Of a stretch of 64,000 bases of DNA, positions 62,421-64,000 are shown in pieces. Origin of the DNA: Paenibacillus sp. FSL H8-0079 (GTDB lineage Bacteria; Bacillota; Bacilli; Paenibacillales; Paenibacillaceae); assembly GCF_037991315.1 (NCBI RefSeq), contig NZ_CP150300.1, positions 496,001 through 560,000 on the forward strand, read 5' to 3'. The translations under genes were made by a program, and so were the position numbers. The notes under the pieces were generated by a model, which saw only the letters and a list, made by a program, of their open reading frames with translations, ran no database searches and was not told the origin of the DNA. How positions within the stretch are numbered: the stretch's first letter is position 1; each line of letters starts with the position of its first letter.

Positions 62421-63040
62421 CTGCGTCTACGGTATAGAGCGAGGCCTGTTATGATGGTGAGAACGCATTCGCCGAGTATGACTGCGCCCAGAGCATCGTA
62501 GATCACATGTTGTTTGATCATTAGCGTGGATACTATAATGGTTGCTGCCCCGGCGACCACCAAAATCTTGATGGGTTTACGGATGCTTGGAACCGAGAGA
62601 ACGGCACGCATAACGAGATAAGAGTGAAGAGAATGAATACTTGGAAAACAATTAAAAGGGCGATCCTGGCTATAGAGCCATCCGAGAACAGATGCTCCAA
62701 GGCCTGTACCTGTTAGTTCCGGGCGCGGTACCATGGTCTGAAAGTTGAAGTAGATCAGATAACAGATCCAGACGCAGATATTCATGGATAACAAGACGCG
62801 GTAATACGTCAGGCGATCCTTGGCACACAGGTAAGCGAGCACACCGAATACAAATGGGTACCAGCCCAAATATGGAATGGACATGGCAGGTACATAGGGA
62901 ATGATTCGGTCAAGCGAGGAATCAAGCACTACGAACCCACGTTCCGGACTATTAAGAATATCATAGAACAGCCCCATGACGGCCAAAGACAGCATTAAAC
63001 TTAGTGACAGCCAATAGGATTTGCTTTTTAACAATTGCAC
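62387..63040 (-). CDS. PAP2-superfamily membrane phosphatase/transferase (Aur1-like)
   Basis: The 217-residue polytopic protein has about six hydrophobic segments. The catalytic parts are FNCFPSIHSLHSYLVMRAV (PSxH motif) and IKQHVIYDALGAVILGE (HxxxD), as in inositolphosphotransferase/PAP2 proteins. It may dephosphorylate or transfer lipid phosphates. The GTG at 63040 follows AAAGGAG; an upstream in-frame ATG at 63064 is possible. Confidence 0.82.
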   Translation of the reverse strand: MQLLKSKSYWLSLSLMLSLAVMGLFYDILNSPERGFVVLDSSLDRIIPYVPAMSIPYLGWYPFVFGVLAYLCAKDRLTYYRVLLSMNICVWICYLIYFNFQTMVPRPELTGTGLGASVLGWLYSQDRPFNCFPSIHSLHSYLVMRAVLSVPSIRKPIKILVVAGAATIIVSTLMIKQHVIYDALGAVILGECVLTIITGLALYRRRRKESKWTEGIS

Positions 63041-63281
63041 AACACCTTTTCTCCTTTCATTCATGCTCCAGATGAACATGACCCCAGCAAATAACTAATT
63101 CAAATTTAAACAACAATATATTCTACTACGTCCAGCGCACAAATTGAATCCTGATTTGTGTATTTTTGTGTATTTTTTTGCCGAAGAAGGAATGCCGAAG
63201 TTTCAATGGGCATGATATGATAGAAACACATACGGACGAAGGTAATTTGGTCAGTAAAGTCGGGACAACAGGAGTGAGTGA

Positions 63282-64000
63282 ATGCAATTTTCAAAAATGT
63301 TCGTATTGAATATGGGGATGCTTATAACGATTGCCTATCTTGCTAGTGTGTTCTATAAATATATCGTAATACGTATCTCTTCCCGAATGAAGCAGATCAG
63401 TTCCGTATTTGTCCTTGTATTTGCGGGTTGGATCAGTACGGTTTTTGGCTTTCAACTCACCGATGAAGTGGTCTTTGATCTTCGTTATGTCCCTTTAATT
63501 GTAGCTGTTCTAACGTATAGACAACCCTATAGTGTGATCATCGTGGGTGTCGGGATTGGACTGTCGAGGCTGACTTTTGGCATCACGGATGCTACCGTAG
63601 CAGCGGTGATTAATATGTCTCTTCTTGGCCTGATATGTGCGGGTTTGAATATATGGATGAGACGCAGCAACTTTAGATTAATCAGTAAAGGCATATTAGT
63701 GATACTCATCGTCAACGTATCTAATAGTATAGGGATAGCTATTTTTGGGGTAATCCCGGCTACATATTTTTTCTCGCATATTATGCCATATACGCTTCCT
63801 ACAGGTATTGCGCTCAGTTTGATGTTTGCTTTCATTTTACGTGATTTTCAGAATGAACAAAATCGAATTTTGCTTATCCAGAGTACGAATCGTCTATTGT
63901 CTGTGCAAAAGGAAGAATTGCAGAAAGCCCAGATTGTACTGGAGGATCGAGCGAAGCAATTAATGATTGCCTCACAGTACAAATCCGAATTTCTGGCGAA
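63282..64000 (+). CDS. Sensor histidine kinase with 5TMR-LYT domain (partial)
   Basis: This is the first 239 residues of a protein that continues past the right edge. Five or six membrane helices of the LytS-type (5TM-5TMR_LYT) sensor are seen, with ITIAYLASVFYKYIVIRIS, FDLRYVPLIVAVLTYRQPYS and ALSLMFAFILRDFQNEQNR. A coiled coil follows, ending in ASQYKSEFLA, the sequence that normally precedes a HisKA dimerisation domain. AGGAGTGA precedes the ATG. The kinase domain itself is not in the window. Confidence 0.8.
   Translation, partial: MQFSKMFVLNMGMLITIAYLASVFYKYIVIRISSRMKQISSVFVLVFAGWISTVFGFQLTDEVVFDLRYVPLIVAVLTYRQPYSVIIVGVGIGLSRLTFGITDATVAAVINMSLLGLICAGLNIWMRRSNFRLISKGILVILIVNVSNSIGIAIFGVIPATYFFSHIMPYTLPTGIALSLMFAFILRDFQNEQNRILLIQSTNRLLSVQKEELQKAQIVLEDRAKQLMIASQYKSEFLA

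Overview
The window looks like chromosomal DNA from a Paenibacillus (Bacillota), probably of the P. amylolyticus/P. pabuli type. This is inferred from strong AGGAGG-type ribosome binding sites, Gram-positive lipoprotein signals, an S-layer-homology protein, a bacillithiol-dependent FosB, YjcZ-type sporulation miniproteins, RNPP-like regulators and interspersed elements of a kind common in this genus. No database search was run.

Layout. 1-3.3 kb: end of an AraC regulator, a lactonase, and a receptor/peptide quorum-sensing pair (XRE-TPR regulator with a 33-residue pro-peptide overlapping its 3' end). 3.4-9.2 kb: a secreted PL11 rhamnogalacturonan lyase, then a sulfate ABC importer (binding protein and two permeases, no ATPase) behind a long structured leader. 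9.3-16.5 kb: a sugar-type binding lipoprotein, a membrane AraC regulator, and an SLH/acid-phosphatase surface protein. 16.8-26 kb: a membrane protein, small enzymes, a SigD-type chemotaxis operon (BMP lipoprotein and chemoreceptor), gamma-glutamyltransferase, an SDR and fosB.

27.3-43.4 kb is the most unusual part. It is a 16-kb, one-direction gene cluster divergent from an XRE-TPR regulator. It starts with a 63-residue peptide ending in seven Arg residues spaced exactly five apart, followed by a hairpin. Then come KAS III-like enzymes, an ATP-grasp/PLP-decarboxylase/carrier-protein cassette resembling butirosin BtrJ/BtrK/BtrI, an acyl-CoA dehydrogenase pair, a MATE exporter, an arginase-fold hydrolase, an LpxL-like acyltransferase, two M16 peptidases and a Sfp-type phosphopantetheinyl transferase. 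Several enzyme families occur as a catalytic copy plus a degenerate copy. I infer a hybrid peptide/aminoacyl-carrier (RiPP-polyketide-like) pathway in which Arg residues of the peptide may become ornithine and be further modified. I know of no described system with this composition.

43.5-56.6 kb: an S9 peptidase, a kinase-like phosphotransferase, a TPR-SMI1 protein, an AT-rich HTH gene behind its own operator array, class I ribonucleotide reductase with NrdR-like boxes and a 500-nt leader, a thiamine-binding-type protein, an Asp-box propeller protein and a lipoprotein. 56.6-64 kb: an XRE gene split by a 179-bp MITE-like element with a 5-bp target duplication, three YjcZ-like miniproteins, a possible ncRNA, an ECF sigma/anti-sigma pair, an HD-GYP phosphodiesterase, a PAP2 protein and the start of a sensor kinase. 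Two copies of a 150-bp structured repeat lie at 10,982 and 48,655.
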